From Marinitoga sp. 38H-ov (lineage in GTDB: Bacteria; Thermotogota; Thermotogae; Petrotogales; Petrotogaceae), in NCBI RefSeq assembly GCF_011057715.1, contig NZ_LNGH01000006.1, positions 28,699 through 92,698 of the forward strand: a DNA stretch of 64,000 nt, read 5' to 3'. Of this stretch, positions 54,337-61,361 are shown piece after piece (the stretch's first letter is position 1; every line of letters begins with the position of its first letter). The position numbers and the translations under genes were made by a program. The notes under the pieces are model-generated. The model searched no databases and was not told the DNA's origin. It saw nothing but the letters and a program-made list of their open reading frames with translations.

Positions 54337-55872
54337 ATGAAAAAATTGCCGATAGGGATACAGGATTATAAGGAAATAATAGAAGATAATTATATATATG
54401 TAGATAAAACAAAATATATTTTTGATTTAATAGATAATGGAAAATATTATTTTTTATCTCGTCCTAGAAGATTTGGAAAGAGCTTAACAATATCAACATT
54501 ATATTATATATTCAAAGGAGAAAAAGAATTATTTAAAGATACATATATATATGACAAATGGGATTTCAAAGAATATCCTATTATAAGATTAAATATATTA
54601 TTAGCTGCTACAGATAATGAAGAGAGATTTAAAAAGAGTTTGACAAACTTAATAAAACAAGAAGGTCAAAGAAATAATGTAGAAATATTGGAAGAAGATT
54701 ATAAATTTGCATTTGATGAATTAATACTTAAATTATCCAGAAAAGGAAAAGTGGTAATATTAGTAGATGAATATGAAAAACCAATATTAGATAATATAAA
54801 TAACAAAGAAAAAGCTGAAAAATATAGAGAAATATTAAGAGATTTCTATGTAACAATCAAATCCAGAGATGAATACATAAAATTTGTATTTATCACAGGA
54901 ATAACAAAATTTAATTTAAAAAGTGATTATTCTGGGTTAAATAATTTAAATGATATATCATTAGACAATGATTATTCTCAAATGTTAGGTTATACGCAAG
55001 AAGAATTGGAATATTATTTTGATGAATACATAAAAGAAACAGCAGAAAAATTAGAAATAACAAAAAATGAATTATTGCAAGAAATGAAAAAATATTATAA
55101 TGGATTTTCATTTGATGGAGAACATTTTGTATATAACCCATTTTCTATATTAAAATTCTTTCAAAAAAAAGAATTTGAAAATTATTGGTTTGAAAGTGGT
55201 TACACATCATTTATATATGAATATATAAAAGGGAAAAAGGTAACCTATGAAGATTTAACAAAATATCCAGTAAGTGCAATGGATTTCTCATCAAGAGAAA
55301 TAGAGGATGCAAAAGCAAATATATTCTTTGCACAAGCTGGTTATTTAACCTTTAAAGGAATAAAAAGATATGGTTTAAGAAAAAAATATATATTGGATTA
55401 TCCTAATATAGAAGTAAAAAATAGTTTTTCGGAATTAATATTAGAAGCAAATTATGGATTAGAAGAAATAGAAAATATAATATATGAATTAGTAGATGAA
55501 AATAATATAGAGGGATTAATAGAAGAAATAAAAAGGATAATAAGCGCTATACCGTATAATTTACATCAAAATAGAGAAAGTTATTATCATTCATTAATAT
55601 ATACAATATTAGCATCAGCAGGATTAAATGTAACAGCAGAAGAATTAACAAATCTTGGAAGAATAGATTTAGTATTAGAGCATAATGACAAAATATACTT
55701 ATTTGAAATAAAATTAGACAAAAGCGCTAAAGAAGCAATAGAACAAATAAAAGAAAAGAAGTATTATGAAAAATATAAAAATAATGAAGTTTATATTATT
55801 GGAATAAACATAGATTCAGAAAAGAGAAATATTGATGAGTATATAATAGAAAAAGTAAAATATAGCATGTAA
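54337..55872 (+). CDS. AAA-ATPase with PD-(D/E)XK nuclease-like C-terminus
   Basis: A 511-residue member of the AAA-ATPase-like/PD-(D/E)XK_9 group. It starts KKLPIGIQDYKEIIEDNYIYVDKT, has the Walker A-like SRPRRFGKSLTISTL near residue 45 and Walker B VVILVDEYEKPI near residue 143. It ends with a nuclease-like DLVLEHNDKIYLFEIKLDK. These genes occur in many copies in bacteria of hosts and in thermophiles, and move between genomes; cellular function is unknown. The ATG at 54337 after GGAGGTGG is preferred. A terminator-like repeat follows at 56005. Confidence 0.88.
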   Translation: MKKLPIGIQDYKEIIEDNYIYVDKTKYIFDLIDNGKYYFLSRPRRFGKSLTISTLYYIFKGEKELFKDTYIYDKWDFKEYPIIRLNILLAATDNEERFKKSLTNLIKQEGQRNNVEILEEDYKFAFDELILKLSRKGKVVILVDEYEKPILDNINNKEKAEKYREILRDFYVTIKSRDEYIKFVFITGITKFNLKSDYSGLNNLNDISLDNDYSQMLGYTQEELEYYFDEYIKETAEKLEITKNELLQEMKKYYNGFSFDGEHFVYNPFSILKFFQKKEFENYWFESGYTSFIYEYIKGKKVTYEDLTKYPVSAMDFSSREIEDAKANIFFAQAGYLTFKGIKRYGLRKKYILDYPNIEVKNSFSELILEANYGLEEIENIIYELVDENNIEGLIEEIKRIISAIPYNLHQNRESYYHSLIYTILASAGLNVTAEELTNLGRIDLVLEHNDKIYLFEIKLDKSAKEAIEQIKEKKYYEKYKNNEVYIIGINIDSEKRNIDEYIIEKVKYSM

Positions 55873-56004
55873 TTTTTTGTGTAAATACTTCATCTTGGAT
55901 GGTAATAAATTAATTAAATTAGATTATTTTTTCTTGACTTATTTCATATGAATTATCGTCTATATTGAATCATAAAAAATATATAATCATAATAACCTTG
56001 AAAA

Positions 56005-56050
56005 AAATCCCCTCTAATTTTAGAGGGGATTTAAGTTTGTAGACAAACTT
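56005..56050 (+). repeat. Island repeat copy 1: terminator stem plus TTGTAGACAA
   Basis: AAATCCCCTCTA and TAGAGGGGATTT form a 12-bp stem at 56005-56032, followed by AAGTTTGTAGACAAACTT, itself palindromic. The same combination recurs at 59783 and, in altered form, at 56435 and 60578. It can end transcription of the AAA-ATPase gene. Confidence 0.75.
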
Positions 56051-56060
56051 AAAAATAAAA

Positions 56061-56423
56061 ACAAAGTATTTTCAAAAATAATATTCAGAGGAAAATTCTA
56101 AAACCTCAAAATTGGAATCAAAATAAAACTCAATCAAACGCTCGATTGGTAATCTGAAAAAAACATATTTTTAATGCTACGCATTAAAAATAAAAACAAG
56201 ATTTATAAAGAATATTAAAAATTTTTTATTTTTGCAAAGCGAAAGTTTCGGGAATTTTCAATGGTTCATCGCATTATTTTTATTAACTTTCTTTATGATA
56301 ACTAAACAATTTTCGAGTTTTCATTCGTTTTATTTTTGAATTCCAATAATATATCTGGTACCATTCACATTTTTTGTGAATTTCAAGTATTTGCTCATAT
56401 TATTTTTTTATAAAATACTTTGT
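56061..56423. repeat. Long imperfect foldback element (~360 bp)
   Basis: ACAAAGTATTTT at 56061-56072 is repeated inverted at 56412-56423. Further inside, AAAATAATAT and then ATTGGAAT.CAAAA.TAAAAC also return in inverted order (56111-56129 against 56329-56349). A perfect hairpin with 11-bp arms ATTTTTAATGC/GCATTAAAAAT sits at 56167-56191, and TTCACA/TGTGAA near 56363-56379. The whole could fold into one branched structure, as expected of a degenerate MITE or a structured RNA. It has no ORF. Confidence 0.6.
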
Positions 56424-56434
56424 CGACAGTATAA

Positions 56435-56514
56435 AATCCCTTTCTAATTTTAGATAGGACTTTTTGTCGAATGTTGACGAAAATTGTCGAAGCTGTCGAC
56501 TATGTCGAAAAAAA
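56435..56514 (+). repeat. Island repeat copy 2: degraded terminator stem plus TGTCGA cluster
   Basis: ATCCCTTTCTAATTTTAGAT is followed by AGGACTTTTTGTCGAA and three further GTCGA-type words ending in CTATGTCGAAAAA. An almost identical block of about 80 bp lies at 60578-60656 in the same orientation. The two copies bracket the radical SAM, peptide, exporter and toxin-antitoxin genes. Confidence 0.75.
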
Positions 56515-56720
56515 GATAGTTGTTCTTTTTTATTAATAAAAACCCAATAACTAAAAAATTAACAATAAAAATATATCAATTATATAATAAAAATGTAAAT
56601 TTATTTAATTTACGAAAAGAGAAATTTATAATAAATTCACATTAAAGCTGTTGATTTTTTTTTTTTTTTTGCTAAAATTATTATGAATAAATAATTAATA
56701 AAAAGCTTATTTTAGTTATG

Positions 56721-56923
56721 TAGAATGTCCAAAAAGTTAAAATCACTCAGACAGCTCGATTGCATATCTTTAAAAATTATTCATTCCCAGCCGTCGTTCA
56801 GATTTTGCCTCCATGCAAAAGCTTCACTCAAAAAAACATCCTGTTTTTTTTGACGGCTTTCATTCATAATTTTTAAAGGCAATCTTCGAGTCTTCGTTTC
56901 TTTTAGACTTTTTGGACATCCTA
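56721..56923. mobile_element. MITE: 203-bp non-autonomous foldback element
   Basis: TAGAATGTCCAAAAAGT (56721-56737) and ACTTTTTGGACATCCTA (56907-56923) are terminal inverted repeats with 16 of 17 matches. AGTTATG occurs directly outside both ends (56714-56720 and 56924-56930), a 7-bp target duplication (9 bp if TA is counted). Inside are inverted CTTTAAAAATTAT (56768/56866), AGCCGTC (56789/56852) and two small hairpins (56803-56820, 56830-56850). No gene is encoded. The mobilising transposase is not in the window. Confidence 0.8.
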
Positions 56924-57054
56924 AGTTATGTATAATTTAACTAAAGGTTATAAAAAAAGAAAATAGATAAATTTTAGATTATATTCATATCTTTAATCCA
57001 TATAAAAAATAATTATATTGGAAAGTGTAAAATAAAAATTAATAGGAGGTTTAT

Positions 57055-58314
57055 ATGAAACTATCTAAATATTTAGTGTATGTATGGGTAAAAAATAATT
57101 TAATTATATATAATACATTTAATAAATCTATAGTGTCTTTGAATAAAGAAATTGGTGATATATTCGTAAATAAATTAACAAAAGGAGATTTTAATGTATC
57201 AAAAACTATTATAGATTTTTTAATAAATGAAGGGATAATATATGAAGATGATAATTTTAATGAAATTGATATTCTTAAAAATATTGATTATATTAATAAA
57301 AATAAATTAGAAGAACTTGATCTTACTATAGCTGTGACTACAAAATGTAATTTTTCTTGTATTTATTGCTATGAAAAAGAAATAAAAAAAGAAGATATTA
57401 CTAAAAATACATTAGATAAAATAATTGATTTTATTTATCGTAATATAAAGGATCTTCGAAAGCTGAAAATTACATGGTATGGTGGAGAACCACTTTTAAA
57501 AATAAAAGAAATGGAATATTTTTTTCATAAAATTATTCCTATACTAAATGAAAGAAAAATACTCTATGAGAGTTCAATAATAACAAATGGTTATTTATTA
57601 AATAAAAAAACTATAGAAAGGTTAAAAAAAATAAAAGTAACACATTTACAAGTTACAGTGGATGGTATTAGAGAATTGCATAATATTAGAAGACCTCTAA
57701 TAAATAAAAAAGATACATTTGATAATATTATGAAAAATATAGAGTATGCAAAAAGAGAATTTGATATAGCTTTAAGAGTAAATTTAGATAAAGAAATTTA
57801 TGAAAATTTTGATGAATTTCTTAATTATTTAAAAGAGAAAAAATTAGAAAAATATATTTCAATTTATGTATCTTTTACAAAAAATTATTTTGGGGATAAT
57901 TTACAATATTTTAATCAGTCAGAATATTATAATATAGAATTAGAAATAATAGAAAAGATAATTAATAGAAATTTTAAATATGCTTATGATATTTTAAATG
58001 GTATCGGTATTTGTCCTGCACCATACAAAAATAGTTTGATAATTTCATCTGATGGAAATATTTATAAATGCCCATTACATATTGGAAACGTAGAGGAATC
58101 AATAGGTAAAATAGATACTTTTAAAAATTACAAAAACACAAAATGGTATAATTATACACCATTTAAGTATGATGAATGTGTAAATTGTGAAGTGTTTCCA
58201 TTATGTATGTCAGGATGTCCTGATAAAAAGATGAAGCAAATGACAGGAATGTGTCCGTCTATTAAATATAATATAAAAAAATATCTTGAAATAATATATA
58301 AAGATATAGTTTAA
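57055..58314 (+). CDS. Radical SAM/SPASM peptide maturase
   Basis: A 419-residue radical SAM enzyme. Residues 1-80 resemble a leader-recognition (PqqD/RRE-like) region. The SAM cluster motif is TKCNFSCIYCYE (Cys98, 102, 105), followed by WYGGEPLL and TNGYLL. The C-terminal SPASM domain has seven cysteines at about 320, 339, 375, 378, 384, 388 and 400 in the order CX13GX4C...CX2CX5CX3C...C, for two auxiliary clusters. Such enzymes make thioether or C-C links in peptides. An AATAGGAGG site precedes the ATG, and the candidate precursor gene is 75 bp downstream. Confidence 0.88.
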   Translation: MKLSKYLVYVWVKNNLIIYNTFNKSIVSLNKEIGDIFVNKLTKGDFNVSKTIIDFLINEGIIYEDDNFNEIDILKNIDYINKNKLEELDLTIAVTTKCNFSCIYCYEKEIKKEDITKNTLDKIIDFIYRNIKDLRKLKITWYGGEPLLKIKEMEYFFHKIIPILNERKILYESSIITNGYLLNKKTIERLKKIKVTHLQVTVDGIRELHNIRRPLINKKDTFDNIMKNIEYAKREFDIALRVNLDKEIYENFDEFLNYLKEKKLEKYISIYVSFTKNYFGDNLQYFNQSEYYNIELEIIEKIINRNFKYAYDILNGIGICPAPYKNSLIISSDGNIYKCPLHIGNVEESIGKIDTFKNYKNTKWYNYTPFKYDECVNCEVFPLCMSGCPDKKMKQMTGMCPSIKYNIKKYLEIIYKDIV

Positions 58315-58389
58315 TTTTCCAAAATAAAAAAGATTAAAAAAGTAAATATTCAGAATATAATTAAAAATTTTAGAAAAGGAGGTGAAATA

Positions 58390-58500
58390 ATGAAAGTATT
58401 AAAAAAACGTATTTCGGTGAAAGATTTAAAAAAACATATAGTATATTCATGTGGAAGTACTCCATATAGTGTTTTTGTACAAAAAACTAAATGCAGTTAA
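58390..58500 (+). CDS. Candidate RiPP precursor peptide (36 residues)
   Basis: A 36-codon gene with a near-perfect AAAGGAGGTGA site 5 nt before its ATG. The product has a basic leader-like half (residues 1-16, with KRISVKDLKKH) and a core-like half (about 17-36) holding YSCGSTPYSVFVQKTKCS with Cys21 and Cys35 and several Ser/Thr. It is between the SPASM maturase and an exporter, with a TATAAT at 58356-58361 for its own transcription and a hairpin right after the stop. I do not recognise its family; the two Cys suggest sactipeptide/ranthipeptide-type chemistry, which is inference. Confidence 0.72.
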   Translation: MKVLKKRISVKDLKKHIVYSCGSTPYSVFVQKTKCS

Positions 58501-58502
58501 TT

Positions 58503-58539
58503 AAAAACCACAATATACTTTGAGTATATTGTAGTTTTT
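58503..58539 (+). terminator. Attenuator-like hairpin between peptide and exporter genes
   Basis: AAAAAC plus ACAATATAC (58503-58518) pair with GTATATTGT plus GTTTTT (58524-58539), one mismatch, loop TTTGA, ending in five T. Placed just after the precursor gene, it can partly stop transcription so that peptide exceeds exporter, a common RiPP design. Confidence 0.7.
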
Positions 58540-58570
58540 AATATGAAATATACTCTAAGGAAGTGAAAAT

Positions 58571-59797
58571 GTGAATAAAAATTTCAAAATATATATATTT
58601 GGAAGATTTATATCAAATTTAGGAGATACAATTCAAGTTATAGGTTTTCCACTATTATTATTGGATATGACACAATCAGCAACAATACTTGGGTTAGCAA
58701 CAATATTTATCATGGTTTTTGAAATATTAATAAGACCTTTTTTGGGAGTTATAGCTGATAATTATAATAGGAAGAAAATAATGGTTGAAATGGATTTTAT
58801 CAGTGGGATATTGTGTTTAGTTATGGCATTTCTTATAGCAAATAATATTATAAGTGTATGGATGATATTTGTATATTTAGTTATACAATCAATTATAAGT
58901 ACATTATTTGATACCTCAACATATGCAATGTTGCCAGAAATTGTAGAAAATCAATATCTTGAAAAAGCAAATTCATATCTTCTGATTGTTTCAAATATTT
59001 CTTCACTAGCAGGTCCTCCGATAGGTGCTTTTTTATATAGTATATACGGAATTAAAATTTTACTATTTGTTAATGGTATAACATTCATATTATCGGGCAT
59101 AAGCGAAATTTATATTGAATATAAATTTAATATAGAAAACAAGAAAAAATTATCAGAAATATCGTTTTTTAATGAAATAAAAAATGGAATAAAATATTTG
59201 AAAGTTAAAAAAGAGCTAAAACATTTATTGAATATGATGATATTTTATTCTGTATGGATGATACCAATTTTTGCAGTATTTATACCTGTAATAATAAAAA
59301 GGGACGGAGGTTTTTCACCAACATATGTGGGTTTATCCGAAACAGCTATGACAATAGGTTCTTTAGCCGGAGCCTCATTAATAACCTTTATAATGACAAA
59401 CAATAAAAAAACAAAATATTTTAAATTGTCAAATATTATTTTGAATATTACAATCTTATTCTTAGGAATAGTAATACTCTGGAATTTTCCAAATAAAATT
59501 ATTAAATTTTTGATAATCTCGATAATATTATTTATGTTTAATATATCATTTATAATATCTAATGTAATAATAAATTCAAAATTTCAAATGAGTATAGATA
59601 ATGAAATAAGAGGAAGAATTGGATCATTAAAAATGGTGATAATGCAAATAGCAACAATAATAGGTATATCTATAGGTGGAAAAGTAATAGATAAAATTCA
59701 TAGTGGGTATTATTTAATATTTTTAGGTATAACAGGATTATTAATAACAATATTTTATGTGATTCCATATTATCAAAATAATAAAATCCCCTCTTAA
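58571..59797 (+). CDS. MFS exporter of the candidate RiPP cluster
   Basis: A 408-residue major facilitator with twelve helices of the MFS_3/EntS-like efflux type. It has FGRFISNLGDTIQVIGFPLLLLDMT, GVIADNYNRKKIM (loop A), and AMLPEIVENQYLEKANSYLLIVSNISSLAGPPIGAFLY. It starts at GTG with AAGGAAG upstream, directly after the peptide hairpin. It probably exports the modified peptide or gives immunity; this is inferred from position. Its last codons lie in the stem of the following terminator repeat. Confidence 0.83.
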   Translation: MNKNFKIYIFGRFISNLGDTIQVIGFPLLLLDMTQSATILGLATIFIMVFEILIRPFLGVIADNYNRKKIMVEMDFISGILCLVMAFLIANNIISVWMIFVYLVIQSIISTLFDTSTYAMLPEIVENQYLEKANSYLLIVSNISSLAGPPIGAFLYSIYGIKILLFVNGITFILSGISEIYIEYKFNIENKKKLSEISFFNEIKNGIKYLKVKKELKHLLNMMIFYSVWMIPIFAVFIPVIIKRDGGFSPTYVGLSETAMTIGSLAGASLITFIMTNNKKTKYFKLSNIILNITILFLGIVILWNFPNKIIKFLIISIILFMFNISFIISNVIINSKFQMSIDNEIRGRIGSLKMVIMQIATIIGISIGGKVIDKIHSGYYLIFLGITGLLITIFYVIPYYQNNKIPS

Positions 59798-59830
59798 ATT
59801 AGAGGGGATTTTAGATTGTTGACAAAGTAC
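59783..59830 (+). repeat. Island repeat copy 3: terminator at the end of the exporter gene
   Basis: AAAATCCCCTCT (59783-59794) and AGAGGGGATTTT (59801-59812) form a perfect 12-bp stem that contains the exporter stop codon, followed by AGATTGTTGACAAAGT. The downstream 40 bp resemble the sequence after copy 1, so the unit is longer than the hairpin. Confidence 0.78.
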
Positions 59831-59873
59831 AAAATAAAATAATCAAAATAATATATATATTAAATATCAATTA

Positions 59874-59903
59874 TTGACAGACGATATCATTATATGATAT
59901 AAT
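59874..59903 (+). promoter_or_regulatory. Promoter of the toxin-antitoxin operon
   Basis: TTGACA (59874-59879) and TATAAT (59898-59903) are separated by 18 bp, a consensus housekeeping promoter about 40 bp before the antitoxin start. Confidence 0.8.
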
Positions 59904-59905
59904 AA

Positions 59906-59923
59906 TTTGTGTATATACACAAA
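59906..59923. promoter_or_regulatory. Perfect 18-bp palindromic operator of the toxin-antitoxin operon
   Basis: TTTGTGTATATACACAAA is a perfect palindrome that starts three bases after the -10 box and covers the transcription start. Ribbon-helix-helix antitoxins bind such sites as dimers with the toxin as co-repressor, so this is the expected autoregulation site. Confidence 0.78.
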
Positions 59924-59944
59924 AAAGAATTGAGGTGATTTAAT

Positions 59945-60232
59945 ATGAGTACTATTAAAGATTTTGAAAAAAAGAGTAGGCATAATATAAATCTTAAAAA
60001 CAAAACTTGGATTATTCTTCAAGAATTGAAAAAAATTAAAAATAAAAGCATAAGCAATATTATCGATGAGGCTGTTGATAAATACATAAAAGATTCAGAA
60101 TATAATACTCTTTATTTTAAACTGTTATCTACACTTCCAGAGATTAGCGATGAAGAAAATATGGAGATACTTAATGAATTAAAAAAACTGACAAATGAAG
60201 ATATGGAAGTGGTTAAGATTGAAAAACTCTAA
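59945..60232 (+). CDS. Ribbon-helix-helix antitoxin (putative)
   Basis: A 95-residue protein. Residues 13-50 fit an RHH fold: a β-strand NINLKN, helix TWIILQELKKIKN, then SISNIIDEAVDKYIKD. The acidic C-terminal third (EISDEENMEILNELKKLTNEDME) is the likely toxin-binding part. It is preceded by a perfect promoter and operator and overlaps the toxin gene by 38 bp, as expected for a type II antitoxin. An AGGTGA site precedes the ATG. Confidence 0.8.
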   Translation: MSTIKDFEKKSRHNINLKNKTWIILQELKKIKNKSISNIIDEAVDKYIKDSEYNTLYFKLLSTLPEISDEENMEILNELKKLTNEDMEVVKIEKL

Positions 60233-60524
60233 TCAAAAATGGGAATTGCATTGGACTAAAAAAGCCTATAAATCTTTTGAAAAGATAGATCCTAAATTCC
60301 AAAAACAAATTAAGGATGATTTAAAAGAGTTAATCAATTATTATAATAAAGATGTTGAGCTAAGTTTAGATGTAAAGAAATTAAAAGATGAAGGAAGAGG
60401 TTTTTTTAGATTACGTAGTGGAGATTATAGAATTATATTTACAATTAATCATGGAAAATTAGTAATTTTAATTATTAATGTTATGCATAGAAAAGATGTG
60501 TATACAAAAAAGCATTTTAAATGA
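60195..60524 (+). CDS. RelE/ParE-family toxin
   Basis: A protein of up to 109 residues. The core from WELHWTKKAYKSFEKIDPKFQKQI to EGRGFFRLRSGDYRIIFTINHGKLVILIINVMHRKDVY matches RelE/ParE toxins, with the RLRSGDYRIIF and HRKDVY signatures. RelE-type members cut mRNA in the ribosome while ParE-type ones poison gyrase; which applies is not clear. The ATG at 60195 gives a long overlap with the antitoxin; a TTG at 60219 with GGAAGTGG upstream is a possible alternative. Confidence 0.85.
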   Translation: MKIWKWLRLKNSNQKWELHWTKKAYKSFEKIDPKFQKQIKDDLKELINYYNKDVELSLDVKKLKDEGRGFFRLRSGDYRIIFTINHGKLVILIINVMHRKDVYTKKHFK

Positions 60525-60577
60525 TTTTGAAATATTTGGTCACATTTATAATATTCACCGTAATAATAAATTCAAAA

Positions 60578-60656
60578 AATACCCTTTAAAATTAGAGGAG
60601 TTTTTTGTCGAAGGTTGACGAAATTTGTCGAAGTTGACGACTATGTCGAAAAAGAA
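60578..60656 (+). repeat. Island repeat copy 4: TGTCGA cluster after the toxin gene
   Basis: TACCCTTTAAAATTAGAGGAG followed by TTTTTTGTCGAAGG, TTGACGAAATTTGTCGAAG and CTATGTCGAAAAAG matches the block at 56435-56514 over about 80 bp in the same orientation. It lies 54 bp after the toxin stop and marks the right edge of the repeat-bounded island. Confidence 0.75.
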
Positions 60657-60682
60657 AAATCTGAGGCATTTGCCTCAGATTT
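60657..60682. terminator. Terminator at the end of the secreted-protein gene
   Basis: AAATCTGAGGCA (60657-60668) and TGCCTCAGATTT (60671-60682) make a perfect 12-bp stem. It acts for the minus-strand gene ending at 60690, and may also serve the plus strand. Confidence 0.85.
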
Positions 60683-60689
60683 AATTTTA

Positions 60690-61355
60690 TTATCTTCTAC
60701 CTCTTGGCATTGGTTGTATTGGTTGTTGATAGCAAGGCATTTGATTTTGATAATTCTTAGGAGTTCTAAAATTTTTATTTCTTCCATAACCATAATTCAT
60801 ATTTGGAGCATATCCTGTATTGCCTCTAAAGTTATTTGTAGGTCTATTCATAGTATTTCCTCTATTTCCTCTAAAATTATTTACAGGCATATTATAACCT
60901 GGCATTTGAGCAACACCCGTACCTCTTACAGCACCTCTAAAACCATTTAATACAACTTCTTTTCCATCAACTTTAGTTTCAACTGGTCTAAAAATTTTCT
61001 CATCATTTAATATAACTTCCCAACCTTTTACTTCTATAGTCTTTCCAACTTCTAAATCACTTGCAAAATATGAATTAGCATGAATTTCTACAATATCACC
61101 ATTTTCAGTTTTTATTTTGATTTCTAATACACCAGGAAAATCTTTGCTTTCTTCAATTGAATCAATAGTTCCTGTTACTGTAATCATATTTTCTTCAGAG
61201 AACATATATCCTCCACGTGCTCCACGATAATTTTGATATACTGGTGCTGAATTTGTGTTTTGATTTGTCATTGGTGCATATCCATATCCTCCGAATGCAA
61301 AAATAGACCCAACCATCAATCCACCAACTAATAACGCTGTTAAAAATTTCTTCAT
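60690..61355 (-). CDS. Secreted OB-fold-like protein with Asn/Gly/Arg/Pro-rich tail
   Basis: A 221-residue exported protein. The signal peptide is residues 1-20 (FLTALLVGGLMVGSIFA). Residues about 55-140 (ITVTGTIDSIEESKDFPGVLEIKIKT, EIHANSY, EVKGWEVI) look like a small OB-fold similar to secreted DUF5666/YgiW-like domains. The last 75 residues repeat NNFRGN and GYG/NYGYGRN units and are low in complexity, perhaps a surface-binding tail. No enzyme motif is seen. Its leader carries unusual regulatory repeats, described separately. Confidence 0.75.
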   Translation of the reverse strand: MKKFLTALLVGGLMVGSIFAFGGYGYAPMTNQNTNSAPVYQNYRGARGGYMFSEENMITVTGTIDSIEESKDFPGVLEIKIKTENGDIVEIHANSYFASDLEVGKTIEVKGWEVILNDEKIFRPVETKVDGKEVVLNGFRGAVRGTGVAQMPGYNMPVNNFRGNRGNTMNRPTNNFRGNTGYAPNMNYGYGRNKNFRTPKNYQNQMPCYQQPIQPMPRGRR

Positions 61356-61361
61356 AATAAC

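Larger units (their letters stand above)
55873..57054. other. Repeat-rich gene-free region with foldback elements
   Basis: No credible coding sequence is seen in these 1.18 kb. The region holds, in order, a terminator-type repeat (56005), a long imperfect foldback (56061-56423), a second terminator/TGTCGA repeat (56435-56514), a T16 tract (56655-56670), a MITE (56721-56923) and the leader of the radical SAM gene. The density of palindromes marks it as an insertion hot spot. Confidence 0.75.
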
